DNA of 48,252 nucleotides from a virus (IMGVR_UViG_3300027721_000462:1-48252), one strand, 5' to 3'. Shown: positions 6,607-14,052, counted from the stretch's first letter. Numbers and translations: made by a program. Notes: generated by a model from the letters alone, not told the origin.

Positions 6607-6629
6607 AAACCCCATTAATTGGGGTTTTT
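6607..6629 (+). terminator. intrinsic terminator hairpin
   Basis: AAACCCCA at 6607-6614 pairs with TGGGGTTT at 6620-6627 around a five-base loop and is followed by more T. It lies between the structured segment and promoter-like copy 3, and insulates the replication operon from upstream transcription. The symmetry means it could also stop minus-strand transcripts. Confidence 0.8.
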
Positions 6630-6659
6630 CTATCTAGAATAAGTAGTTCTTACAATCTA

Positions 6660-6684
6660 AACACGATTGTAATTTGATAATATA
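6660..6684 (+). promoter_or_regulatory. promoter-like motif, copy 3
   Basis: AACACGAT 6660-6667, an eight-base spacer and GATAATATA 6676-6684 lie 23 bases before the ATG of the primase-helicase gene and just after two terminators. This is the place where a promoter is expected, since a strong terminator separates this operon from the preceding one. It is therefore the best supported of the copies. Confidence 0.6.
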
Positions 6685-6707
6685 TATGTAACAATTAAAT
6701 TAAATAA

Positions 6708-8411
6708 ATGCAAACAACAGAGATAAATGGTTTTTTGATTGACCAATTCAATCAACATAAGCTTGAAGAAGGAAAGTCTCAAGGCATTTGTCCAATATGC
6801 TCGCCAGACAGAAAACCTAAGAATGAGAAAGCAAAGTGTGCTTCTTATGACTGGGAACGTGGTATAGGAACTTGTCACAACTGTAGTAAGACTTTTCAAT
6901 TACATACCTATCAACGTAAAGGAGCAAGCGAAAAAGTTTATGTTAGACCAACATCGCTTTTACTTCCGGCTACTTCAAAAGTTGTTGAATGGTTTAATAG
7001 TAGAGGAATATCAGAGCAAACATTAACAGAGTTACAAGTTACAGAGGGGCCTGAATTTATGCCTCAAACTGGTAAGACTGAAAATGCTATACATTTCAAT
7101 TATTTCATTGGCGATCAACTTATCAATGTAAAATACAGAGATGGACACAAGCATTTTAAATTATTCAAGGGAGCTGAAAAAGTATTCTATAATATTAACA
7201 GCATTGTAGGATTTGAATATTGTGTAATTGTTGAAGGCGAAATGGACGTGTTAGCATTACATGAAGCAGGAATCACTAATGCAATATCTGTTCCAAACGG
7301 CGCAACATTAGGCACAAACAATCTTGAGTACTTAGATAATTGTATTGATTATTTTGAAGACAAAACAAAGATTATTATTGCAGTTGATTCAGACGCGGCT
7401 GGTCAAGCTTTGCAGACTGAATTAGTAAGAAGACTAGGATCAGAAACTTGTTATATTGCAACGTTTGATGATTGTAAAGATGCAAACGAATACTTAATTA
7501 AATACGGCAAAGAAGCATTATCACAAAGAATATCAAGATCAAAGCCTGTACCGCTTGAAAACGTTACCACATTCAGAGACATTGAAGATGAAGTCACGGA
7601 CTTTGTGCGAAATGGTTTTAAACCAGGTTTCCAAGTTGGGTTGGATAATTTTGATAGTATTTTTTCAACTTATACTGGCCAGTTTATTACTGTTACTGGT
7701 ATACCCAGCAGTGGTAAATCTGATTTTGTAGATCAAATGGTTGTTGGTTATAATGAGAAGTATGGTTGGAAAACTGCTTATGCTTCTCCAGAGAATCATC
7801 CAACATATTTGCATGCTCATAAGTTAATGCGTAAAACATGGCAAGGCATGCCGGGAGTTGAAGATATTAAAACTGAAAAGTGGAATCAAGTAGCGGATCA
7901 TGTTAATGATAATTATTTCTTTATTGACATGGAACGTTATACATTAGAATCTGTATTACGTAAAGGAGCTGAGCTAGTTAAACGTAAAGGAATTAAATGC
8001 TTAGTCATTGATCCATTTAACAAAGTAAGATCTGCAGATGCCTCTGGCGATGTCAATGTTTATACATTAGAGTACTTAAGCCAGATAGAAATCTTTGCTA
8101 AGAAGTATGACGTACTAGTTATGATTGTAGCTCACCCTACTAAAATGTACAAAGATTCAAAAGGTAATATTGAAGAGCCTACAATGTACAATATTAAAGG
8201 CGGCGGCGAATGGTACGATGCATCTTATCATGGTTTATTAGTTCACAGAAACTATGAAGACAAAACTGTTAAAGTAAAGATTCTTAAATGTAAGTTTCAA
8301 AACCTAGGTGAGAATGGTGCTGAATGTCATTTTAAATGGGAACCAGCTTCAGGTTGCTTCTTGCCTCATGTTCCAGCTGTAAGTGCAGATTCTAAATTAC
8401 CATGGGAATAA
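6708..8411 (+). CDS. bifunctional DNA primase-helicase (T7 gp4-like)
   Basis: A 567-residue protein, nearly the length of T7 gp4. Domain order: N-terminal zinc-binding domain with C28, C31, C56 and C59; a TOPRIM primase domain with E176 in VEGEMD and D227 in VDSDAAG; a linker; and a DnaB-type helicase with Walker A GIPSSGKS (331-338). The later LVIDPFN is a probable Walker B and IVAHPTKM a probable motif H3. It should make RNA primers and unwind the fork as a hexameric ring on the lagging strand. It leads the second early operon behind promoter-like copy 3. No DNA polymerase lies near it in the window, which is unusual for this kind of replisome. Confidence 0.93.
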   Translation: MQTTEINGFLIDQFNQHKLEEGKSQGICPICSPDRKPKNEKAKCASYDWERGIGTCHNCSKTFQLHTYQRKGASEKVYVRPTSLLLPATSKVVEWFNSRGISEQTLTELQVTEGPEFMPQTGKTENAIHFNYFIGDQLINVKYRDGHKHFKLFKGAEKVFYNINSIVGFEYCVIVEGEMDVLALHEAGITNAISVPNGATLGTNNLEYLDNCIDYFEDKTKIIIAVDSDAAGQALQTELVRRLGSETCYIATFDDCKDANEYLIKYGKEALSQRISRSKPVPLENVTTFRDIEDEVTDFVRNGFKPGFQVGLDNFDSIFSTYTGQFITVTGIPSSGKSDFVDQMVVGYNEKYGWKTAYASPENHPTYLHAHKLMRKTWQGMPGVEDIKTEKWNQVADHVNDNYFFIDMERYTLESVLRKGAELVKRKGIKCLVIDPFNKVRSADASGDVNVYTLEYLSQIEIFAKKYDVLVMIVAHPTKMYKDSKGNIEEPTMYNIKGGGEWYDASYHGLLVHRNYEDKTVKVKILKCKFQNLGENGAECHFKWEPASGCFLPHVPAVSADSKLPWE

Positions 8412-8427
8412 ATTAAAAACAAATAAT

Positions 8428-8658
8428 ATGACACCAAAAGAAAAAGCAAGAGAGTTAGTATTAAAATTTTATGATTATACAATTCAAGAAAGTTGGCAAA
8501 GCAAAAATTATTTTGCAATTGAATGTGCATTAATAGCAGTTGATGAGATAATAGGTCAATGGGAAATTATCGATGTTTATTTAGCCGATGGGAATGGGGA
8601 ATTAAATCAGAATCTAAAGTATTGGTATACTGTTAAAAAAGAAATTGACTTATTATAA
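8428..8658 (+). CDS. hypothetical protein (76 aa)
   Basis: A small helical protein starting MTPKEKARELVLKF. ATG at 8428 is preferred over an upstream ATG at 8383 that would lie inside the primase-helicase gene, because 8428 follows an A-rich leader and gives a compact helical protein. Similar openings are frequent in small proteins of phages of Bacteroidota, but no function is known to me. It has an N-terminal amphipathic helix and a C-terminal Trp/Tyr-rich segment. It abuts the next gene without any gap. Confidence 0.6.
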   Translation: MTPKEKARELVLKFYDYTIQESWQSKNYFAIECALIAVDEIIGQWEIIDVYLADGNGELNQNLKYWYTVKKEIDLL

Positions 8659-8997
8659 ATGGGCAGCGGATCTAAAAAGAAAGGAGCCATAGATATGGGC
8701 AGCTATTCTTGTAAGCTTAGCGAATGTGACGCCAGAGATTGGGGTATAAGAAATGGAATATATATTGCTCCATTTGCTAAAAGTCCTACTGAATGGTATG
8801 TAATGATAAACATCAATGGTAGAAACAGAACCAGTCCTGAAGCTTATGGCAAAGTGGAGATATGGAAGCAGATATATAAATACTATTGTTATTACTACAA
8901 TAAGTACACCAAGAATGAAATAAAAGAAGAAAAGAAAGTTGTTGAAAAACAAACTAAAAAAGAAAATGTAACTAACGATAACTTAACATTATTTTGA
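8659..8997 (+). CDS. hypothetical protein (112 aa)
   Basis: A 112-residue protein with a Gly/Lys-rich start, a central segment containing CKLSECDARDWG and aromatic stretches (WYVMININGRNRTSPEAYG), and a Lys-rich tail after residue 85. I do not recognise it. It starts directly at the previous stop codon and ends one base before the thymidylate-synthase-like gene, so it belongs to the same operon. A second in-frame Met lies at residue 13. The basic tail could allow nucleic-acid binding; this is inference. Confidence 0.5.
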   Translation: MGSGSKKKGAIDMGSYSCKLSECDARDWGIRNGIYIAPFAKSPTEWYVMININGRNRTSPEAYGKVEIWKQIYKYYCYYYNKYTKNEIKEEKKVVEKQTKKENVTNDNLTLF

Positions 8998-8998
8998 T

Positions 8999-9772
8999 AT
9001 GCAAAAGAAAAATTATGAAGAACAATACAGACAAATCCTATTGGATTGTTTGGGCAGCCATACTGTTAGAGATGATAGAACTGGCGTCGGATCTCGCTCT
9101 ATTTTTAATGCCTTACTAAGTATAAATGTTTCAAAGTATTTTCCTATTATAACTGGCAGAAAAATGTCACAAAAGATATTTGATACGGAGTTTGAATGGT
9201 TTATGACTGGACAAACAAATATTAAAATGTTTAAAGATGCTGGTGTAAAAATATGGGATGCTTGGGCAGATGAGAATGGAGATCTTGGCCCCGTTTATGG
9301 GCATCAAATGCGCAATTTTAACGATCAAAATATAGATCAGATGCAAATGCTTATTAAAAATTTAATTGACGATCCAGACAGTCGTAGACACATCATAAGT
9401 TTATGGAATCCTGCTCAATTAGATCAAATGCGATTGCCTCCATGTTATTTATATTTCCAATTCTTTGTGAATAACGGCAAACTTAATATGTTTGTTGTAC
9501 AAAGATCGGGGGATTTATTTTTAGGCATACCTTATGATATTGCTTTGTTTACTAAGATACTTTTGTATGTTTCTGAAAAAGTAAACTTAAAAGCTAATTT
9601 ATTGGAAGTTCAGATTGTAGATGCACATATTTATGACAATCAACATGATGCTATACGCAAATATTTTGAACAAGAAACTTTTGACCTTCCAGAGTACATT
9701 TACGAAAACGGAGCATTAACACTGCTTAATTATAAACACGGCCCTATTATTTCAGCAAAAGTGGCTATTTAA
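8999..9772 (+). CDS. thymidylate-synthase-family enzyme, probable dCMP (hydroxy)methylase
   Basis: A 257-residue ThyA-fold protein with nearly all active-site residues: R27 in DRTGVG, E64, W86 in IWDAWADENGD, R129-R130 in DSRR, the catalytic C149 in PPC, R169-S170 and D172 in QRSGD, H210 and Y212 in DAHIY, and the VAI C-terminus. The residue equal to E. coli N177 (GLPFNIA) is D180 here (GIPYDIA). In this family Asn selects dUMP, while Asp is found in T4 dCMP hydroxymethylase, and the Asn-to-Asp change in Lactobacillus casei enzyme favours dCMP. So this enzyme more likely makes 5-methyl- or 5-hydroxymethyl-dCMP than dTMP. It uses methylene-tetrahydrofolate and sits beside two MazG-like genes and a ribonucleotide reductase. 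Confidence 0.88.
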   Translation: MQKKNYEEQYRQILLDCLGSHTVRDDRTGVGSRSIFNALLSINVSKYFPIITGRKMSQKIFDTEFEWFMTGQTNIKMFKDAGVKIWDAWADENGDLGPVYGHQMRNFNDQNIDQMQMLIKNLIDDPDSRRHIISLWNPAQLDQMRLPPCYLYFQFFVNNGKLNMFVVQRSGDLFLGIPYDIALFTKILLYVSEKVNLKANLLEVQIVDAHIYDNQHDAIRKYFEQETFDLPEYIYENGALTLLNYKHGPIISAKVAI

Positions 9773-9780
9773 TCTAATAT

Positions 9781-10659
9781 ATGTATTTTCTCTATCACAT
9801 TTTTGGTAAAAAGATCGGCGTTACACGTAATCTTAATAAAAGGGTTACGCGTGAGCAAGGCTATAAAGAACATGAATATGAAGTTTTAGAGACTAGTGAT
9901 GATATAAATTATATATCAGATCGAGAACTAGAACTTCAATCTATCTACGGTTATAAAATAGATAGGCAATCTTATAAGAATTTAACTCAAAAACAATTAA
10001 ATAAAATGGTATTAAACGTAACAGAACAAACAACAACTTTTCCATGTCCAGTTAATAAACTTAAGGGCAATCTAATGGACAACAAAGGAATTAAAATAGA
10101 AACTGGTTTTGGCAAATATGTTTTAACAGATGATTTGGCAGAATGGATAACTAAAAATGCTAGTACTTCTATGTTTAACCCGGCTAGATCTTACGTATAT
10201 AATAAAGCATTAGATGAATTTGCACAATCATTAGGCAAAAAATCAATGGCTATAGAGCATAAGCCTCAACCCGAAAAAGATAATAGTTATTTTGATCCTG
10301 GCAATGTTTATGATCTTATTAGATTGTGGGCTGAAACTAGAGGTATATATAAAAATGGCGATACTAAAACGCAATATATAAAACTATTAGAAGAATCTGG
10401 CGAACTAGCAAGAGCAATCTTAAAAAATGACAAACCAGAATTCATTGATGCTATTGGCGATATGGTTGTTGTATTAACTAATCTAGCTGCGTTAGAAGGA
10501 TTAAAAATTGAAGACTGTGTTACATCAGCTTATTCAGTAATTTCAAGCCGTAAGGGCAAAATGGTTAACGGTACATTTGTAAAAGAAAATTCTCCAACAA
10601 TTACGCCAACAAATTATAATACAAATCCATCCGAATATAAATTAATGAAAACACTATAA
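9781..10659 (+). CDS. MazG-like NTP pyrophosphohydrolase fused to GIY-YIG-like domain
   Basis: A 292-residue fusion. Residues 1-65 look like a divergent GIY-YIG domain: FLYHIFGKKIGVTRNLNKRV followed by a possible acidic residue in DRELELQ. Residues about 100-155 are an unknown linker domain. Residues about 172-265 match MazG: E204-E205-x-x-E208, then E220-x-x-D223 and D227, the metal-binding pattern EExxE...ExxD. The MazG part should cut a nucleoside triphosphate to monophosphate and pyrophosphate; T4 dCTPase belongs to the same all-alpha group as far as I recall. Next to a putative dCMP-modifying enzyme, the likely substrate is dCTP or dUTP. Whether the nuclease-like domain is active is uncertain because key residues are hard to place. 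Confidence 0.75.
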   Translation: MYFLYHIFGKKIGVTRNLNKRVTREQGYKEHEYEVLETSDDINYISDRELELQSIYGYKIDRQSYKNLTQKQLNKMVLNVTEQTTTFPCPVNKLKGNLMDNKGIKIETGFGKYVLTDDLAEWITKNASTSMFNPARSYVYNKALDEFAQSLGKKSMAIEHKPQPEKDNSYFDPGNVYDLIRLWAETRGIYKNGDTKTQYIKLLEESGELARAILKNDKPEFIDAIGDMVVVLTNLAALEGLKIEDCVTSAYSVISSRKGKMVNGTFVKENSPTITPTNYNTNPSEYKLMKTL

Positions 10660-10660
10660 T

Positions 10661-11137
10661 ATGAAACAAGAAATTGAATTTAGAGATCCTGTTGTACAAT
10701 CTGTAGTAAACAAATTTGTAGATAGATCTGATGTTGGATTTAAAAAGTATGGTAAAACATTACGTGATGATCCATCTGATGTGTTTGTATGGCTAAACCA
10801 TTTACAAGAAGAGTTAATGGATGCTACATTGTATCTTCAACGTTTAAAAGAAGAAATATCTACGTTACGTGAAGAAAAAGCATTGCTAAAAGAATTAAAT
10901 GACATTGATGTTATAGACGCTTTTGAACTTCTTAGTGATAAAAAAAAACAATGGAAAGATTCAAAGAAGCTCAAGAAGCCTGGAACTGGCCGGGGTGATC
11001 ATTATTCATTTACTATAGATGAACCCGATCATAAAGATTGGAAAGACGTATTAGATGAAAGTCCGTTATTAAATTTTGCAGAATTCTTTCGGCCATATTG
11101 CGCAACAACAACTATGCCAGATGCGCAAAATAAGTAG
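10661..11137 (+). CDS. MazG-like helical protein (158 aa)
   Basis: The N-terminal 65 residues read like a phage all-alpha NTP pyrophosphohydrolase relative: VGFKKYGKTL followed by WLNHLQEELMDATLYLQRL, in which the acidic residues E51, E52 and D55 are placed as a metal site. A coiled coil and a Lys-rich linker follow, and the C-terminal 50 residues (from about GDHYSFTIDEPDHKDWKD) are of unknown kind. It lies one base after the MazG fusion gene, so it probably works on the same nucleotides. The second half of the MazG metal site is not obvious, so it may be a structural or inactive partner. Confidence 0.55.
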   Translation: MKQEIEFRDPVVQSVVNKFVDRSDVGFKKYGKTLRDDPSDVFVWLNHLQEELMDATLYLQRLKEEISTLREEKALLKELNDIDVIDAFELLSDKKKQWKDSKKLKKPGTGRGDHYSFTIDEPDHKDWKDVLDESPLLNFAEFFRPYCATTTMPDAQNK

Positions 11138-11567
11138 AAAAAAAGGACCAGTTGTAGCTAAAAAAGCGACGTATAATGGCGTCACTTTTGCATCTGGATT
11201 AGAAAAGTATATGTACAAAGCATTAAAAGATGCTAATATAGACTTTGAGTATGAAGGTAGAACATTTGAACTTATACCTTCATTTACTTTTGAAAACGCT
11301 TCAATAGAAAAACAATCAAATGGTAAAGGTGATTTTATAAATAGAGGCAACAAAAAAGTTTTAAATCTAAAGTATACACCAGATTTTATTGGTAAAGATT
11401 TTATAATAGAAACTAAAGGGCGTGCAAATGAATCATTTCCATTACGTTGGAAACTATTTAAAAAGTGGATGATGGATAACAATGATACAAGAACATTGTA
11501 TAAACCCCAAAAACAATCAGAGTGCGATATTACAATTGAATTAATTTTAAAAACCAAAAACAAATGA
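11121..11567 (+). CDS. T7 endonuclease I-like Holliday junction resolvase
   Basis: A 148-residue protein, almost the length of T7 gp3 (149). The signature residues line up: SGLE with E28, then YTPDF with D88, then ETKG with E97 and K99. This is the PD-(D/E)XK core of T7 endonuclease I, and the FEYE segment between them also fits. It should cut four-way and branched DNA before packaging. ATG 11121 is chosen over ATG 11076 because it gives a basic start (MRKISRKK) of the right length and only a 17-base overlap with the preceding gene. The longer Lys-rich insert at about 55-80 is not in T7. The phage thus has two unrelated junction-cutting enzymes. Confidence 0.75.
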   Translation: MRKISRKKGPVVAKKATYNGVTFASGLEKYMYKALKDANIDFEYEGRTFELIPSFTFENASIEKQSNGKGDFINRGNKKVLNLKYTPDFIGKDFIIETKGRANESFPLRWKLFKKWMMDNNDTRTLYKPQKQSECDITIELILKTKNK

Positions 11568-11749
11568 CAAAAAAGAAACAAGTACTAGTTCCAGAACCGG
11601 AAAATCAAAAAGACGACAGATATTGGAGTATAACAATTGGATTTTATCCAGGTATACTGTTAGGATTTAGAACATATGTTGAGAAAGACTTTTCAACGCA
11701 TGTATTTTATTTACCATTCATGGATTTTGCATTAGAAATAGATAATTAG
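11564..11749 (+). CDS. hypothetical protein (61 aa)
   Basis: A 61-residue protein coupled to the resolvase gene by an ATGA overlap (11564-11567). The first twenty residues are charged, and the rest is aromatic and hydrophobic (YWSITIGFYPGILLGFRTY, then HVFYLPFMDFALEI), suggesting a small beta-rich or membrane-associated protein. I do not recognise it. It probably belongs to the nucleotide-metabolism operon by position only. Confidence 0.5.
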   Translation: MTKKKQVLVPEPENQKDDRYWSITIGFYPGILLGFRTYVEKDFSTHVFYLPFMDFALEIDN

Positions 11750-11750
11750 T

Positions 11751-11933
11751 ATGGAAGAATTAGTAAATCAACTTACCATAGAAAAAGCGATGAACGGTTA
11801 TCAAGTACGTTTAAAAGATCATACACCACCAGGGACCGCGAGACCGGTTCCTTATGTGTTTGAAACAATGGATAACCTATTAGAATTTATAAAAACCAAA
11901 TTAAAAGAACCAAATGAGTTTAACTTTAGATAA
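11751..11933 (+). CDS. hypothetical protein (60 aa)
   Basis: A 60-residue protein with a beta-like N-terminus (LTIEKAMNGYQVRLKDHTP) and a short C-terminal helix that ends in KLKEPNEFNFR. It starts one base after the previous stop and overlaps the ribonucleotide reductase gene by 20 bases, which suggests translational coupling to it. No family is recognised. Confidence 0.5.
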   Translation: MEELVNQLTIEKAMNGYQVRLKDHTPPGTARPVPYVFETMDNLLEFIKTKLKEPNEFNFR

Positions 11934-13782
11934 ACAAATCTTATCCGATATAACCGTATATACAAAATATGCGAAGTATATACCAAGTAAAGAAAGAAGA
12001 GAAACCTGGAATGAATTAGTAACACGTAATATGGAAATGCACGTGGCTAAATTTCCAACAATGAAAGAATCAATAGAATCCATTTATGAAAATTTTGTAT
12101 TCACTAAAAAGGTTTTACCTTCAATGCGAAGCTTACAGTTTGGTGGTAAAGCTATTGAGCTTAATAATGCTCGCATTTATAACTGTGCTTTCCTACCTAT
12201 TGATAGTATTCATAGTTTTTCTGAGACTATGTTTCTATTGCTTGGAGGTACTGGCGTTGGTTATTCGGTCCAACAACATCAAATTGAGAAGTTGCCTGAA
12301 ATTAGAAAACCTAATTATGATCGCAAGAAAAAGTATGTAGTTCAAGATTCTATTATTGGTTGGGCAGATGCAATTAAAACTTTGTTTAAATCTTATACAG
12401 GAGCAATGACTTCTCATATCGAGTTTGATCTTTCTGATATAAGACAGAAGGGAGCATTGCTTGTAACGGCCGGCGGTAAAGCTCCAGGACCAGAACCATT
12501 AAGAATTGCATTAGTAAAGATTGAAGCTATCTTAAGAACGAAAGAAGATAGATCTAAACTTACAGATATTGAGTGCCATGATATTCAGTGTCATATTGCC
12601 GATGCTGTTTTAGCTGGTGGTATTCGTAGAGCAGCGATGATCTCGTTGTTTGACTTAGATAGTAATGCAATGTTAAATTGTAAAGCTGGTAATTGGTGGG
12701 AAGACAATCCACAAAGAGGTAGATCAAATAATTCAGTAGTACTTTTAAGACATAAAATTGATAAGAAAACATTTGACAAAGTTTGGGAAAGGATTGAAGC
12801 TTCTGGATCGGGCGAGCCAGGCATTTACCTTACTAATGATAAAGATTGGGGTACTAATCCTTGCTGTGAGATTGCTTTACGTCCTTATCAGTTCTGTAAC
12901 TTAACGGAAATTAATATGTCTAATATTGAAAACCAAGAAGATTTTAATGCAAGATCATCAGCAGCATCATTCTTAGGCACATTACAGGCATCGTATTCAG
13001 ACTTCCATTACTTACGTGATATATGGAGAAAACACACAGAAAAAGACGCATTACTTGGTGTATCAATGACGGGTATTGCATCAGAATCAAACTTAAAATT
13101 AAATTATGAAGAAGCAGCACAAACTGTTAAGGAAACAAATAATATTATTGCAGCGGCTCTTAATATCAACAAAGCAGCCAGAACCACCGCAGTTAAGCCG
13201 GCAGGAACTACTAGCCTTGTCCTTGGCACTTCTAGCGGTATTCATGCTTGGCACAATGACTATTATATTCGCCGCATGCGCTTAGGTAAGAATGAAGCAA
13301 TCTATTCTTATCTTGCAATAAATCATCCAGAATTGCTTGAAGATGAATATTTTAATCCAACATTGCAATCAGTCATATCTGTTCCACAGAAGGCTCCTAA
13401 TGGCGCCATAACGCGATATGAATCTACATTAGATTTGTTAGAACGTGTTAAATTAATTTCTAAGGATTGGGTTAAACAAGGGCATACTAAAGGTAACAAT
13501 ACCCACAATGTTTCTTGTACGGTTTCAGTGAGAGACGATGAATGGAAAATCATTGGTGAGTGGATGTGGGCAAATAAAGATTACTATAATGGATTGTCCG
13601 TATTGCCATATCACGGTGGAACATATAAGCAAACGCCATTTGAAGATTGCACTAAAGAAGTATACGAAGAAATGATGTTAAAACTTAAAGATATTGATTT
13701 GTCTAAAGTTATAGAGATCCAAGATAATACTAATTTTAGCGAGTCAGTTGCGTGCGGGCCATCTGGTTGTGAAATAACTTAA
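11914..13782 (+). CDS. nrdJ: class II (B12-dependent) ribonucleoside-triphosphate reductase
   Basis: A 622-residue protein matching the monomeric adenosylcobalamin-dependent reductases of the Lactobacillus leichmannii type. The redox and radical residues keep the known spacing: C91 in IYNC, the radical C317 and E319 in NPCCEI, C328 in FCNL, and the C-terminal shuttle pair C614 and C619 in ACGPSGC. KPAGTTSL is also present. The C317-E319-C328 spacing equals C408-E410-C419 of the Lactobacillus enzyme. It makes dNTPs directly from NTPs and needs B12 from the host. It is about 115 residues shorter than the 739-residue reference, with much of the loss between C91 and C317, so allosteric parts may be reduced. 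Confidence 0.92.
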   Translation: MSLTLDKQILSDITVYTKYAKYIPSKERRETWNELVTRNMEMHVAKFPTMKESIESIYENFVFTKKVLPSMRSLQFGGKAIELNNARIYNCAFLPIDSIHSFSETMFLLLGGTGVGYSVQQHQIEKLPEIRKPNYDRKKKYVVQDSIIGWADAIKTLFKSYTGAMTSHIEFDLSDIRQKGALLVTAGGKAPGPEPLRIALVKIEAILRTKEDRSKLTDIECHDIQCHIADAVLAGGIRRAAMISLFDLDSNAMLNCKAGNWWEDNPQRGRSNNSVVLLRHKIDKKTFDKVWERIEASGSGEPGIYLTNDKDWGTNPCCEIALRPYQFCNLTEINMSNIENQEDFNARSSAASFLGTLQASYSDFHYLRDIWRKHTEKDALLGVSMTGIASESNLKLNYEEAAQTVKETNNIIAAALNINKAARTTAVKPAGTTSLVLGTSSGIHAWHNDYYIRRMRLGKNEAIYSYLAINHPELLEDEYFNPTLQSVISVPQKAPNGAITRYESTLDLLERVKLISKDWVKQGHTKGNNTHNVSCTVSVRDDEWKIIGEWMWANKDYYNGLSVLPYHGGTYKQTPFEDCTKEVYEEMMLKLKDIDLSKVIEIQDNTNFSESVACGPSGCEIT

Positions 13783-13791
13783 TAAATAAAT

Positions 13792-14010
13792 ATGAAAGAA
13801 CAATCTTTAGTTGAAATGAAAAACAAAGTAGATGCTCTTATTAGAGTTCTACAACAAGTGATGGAAGAACAAAAACATTTAACTGTTCTTGCAGCCGGAA
13901 CTTTAGAAACTGTAAAGCTTATGCCTGGATATGACGATGCTATTAAAGCAATGACCGATAGAGCTAAAGAAGAAATACAGAAATCTGAAGAACCCAAATT
14001 AGAAATTTAA
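13792..14010 (+). CDS. hypothetical coiled-coil protein (72 aa)
   Basis: The last plus-strand gene, nine bases after the reductase. It encodes a 72-residue, helical, charged protein (SLVEMKNKVDALIRVLQQVMEE) with a more hydrophobic centre and an acidic tail. I see no known motif. It is followed by a bidirectional terminator. An overlapping minus-strand frame of similar size exists but lacks context and is taken as a shadow. Confidence 0.55.
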   Translation: MKEQSLVEMKNKVDALIRVLQQVMEEQKHLTVLAAGTLETVKLMPGYDDAIKAMTDRAKEEIQKSEEPKLEI

Positions 14011-14019
14011 TTAAATAAA

Positions 14020-14052
14020 AAAAAGGGGCACTAATTAAAGTGTCCCTTTTTT
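14020..14052. terminator. bidirectional terminator between converging arms
   Basis: AAAAGGGGCACT at 14021-14032 pairs with AGTGTCCCTTTT at 14039-14050 around AATTAA, one pair being a G-T wobble. The A-run on the left and T-run on the right give a T-run after the stem on both strands. It lies between the last early gene and the end of the late arm, so it stops transcription from both sides. Confidence 0.88.

Noticed and set aside
8383-8427. Upstream ATG (8383) for the 76-residue gene
   Set aside because: It lies inside the primase-helicase gene, and the extra residues do not look like part of the helical protein that starts at 8428.
11076-11120. Upstream ATG (11076) for the endonuclease I-like gene
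   Set aside because: It adds 15 residues that overlap the previous gene by 62 bases; ATG 11121 gives the length and basic start expected of the family.
11069-11581. Minus-strand frame of 170 codons opposite the endonuclease I-like gene
   Set aside because: The plus-strand frame carries a full PD-(D/E)XK motif set at the right length, and the minus frame has no context in this plus-strand operon.
12086-12824. Short frames inside the ribonucleotide reductase gene
   Set aside because: All catalytic Cys of the reductase are in one uninterrupted frame, so these are shadows. An intron or inserted homing gene was considered and not seen.
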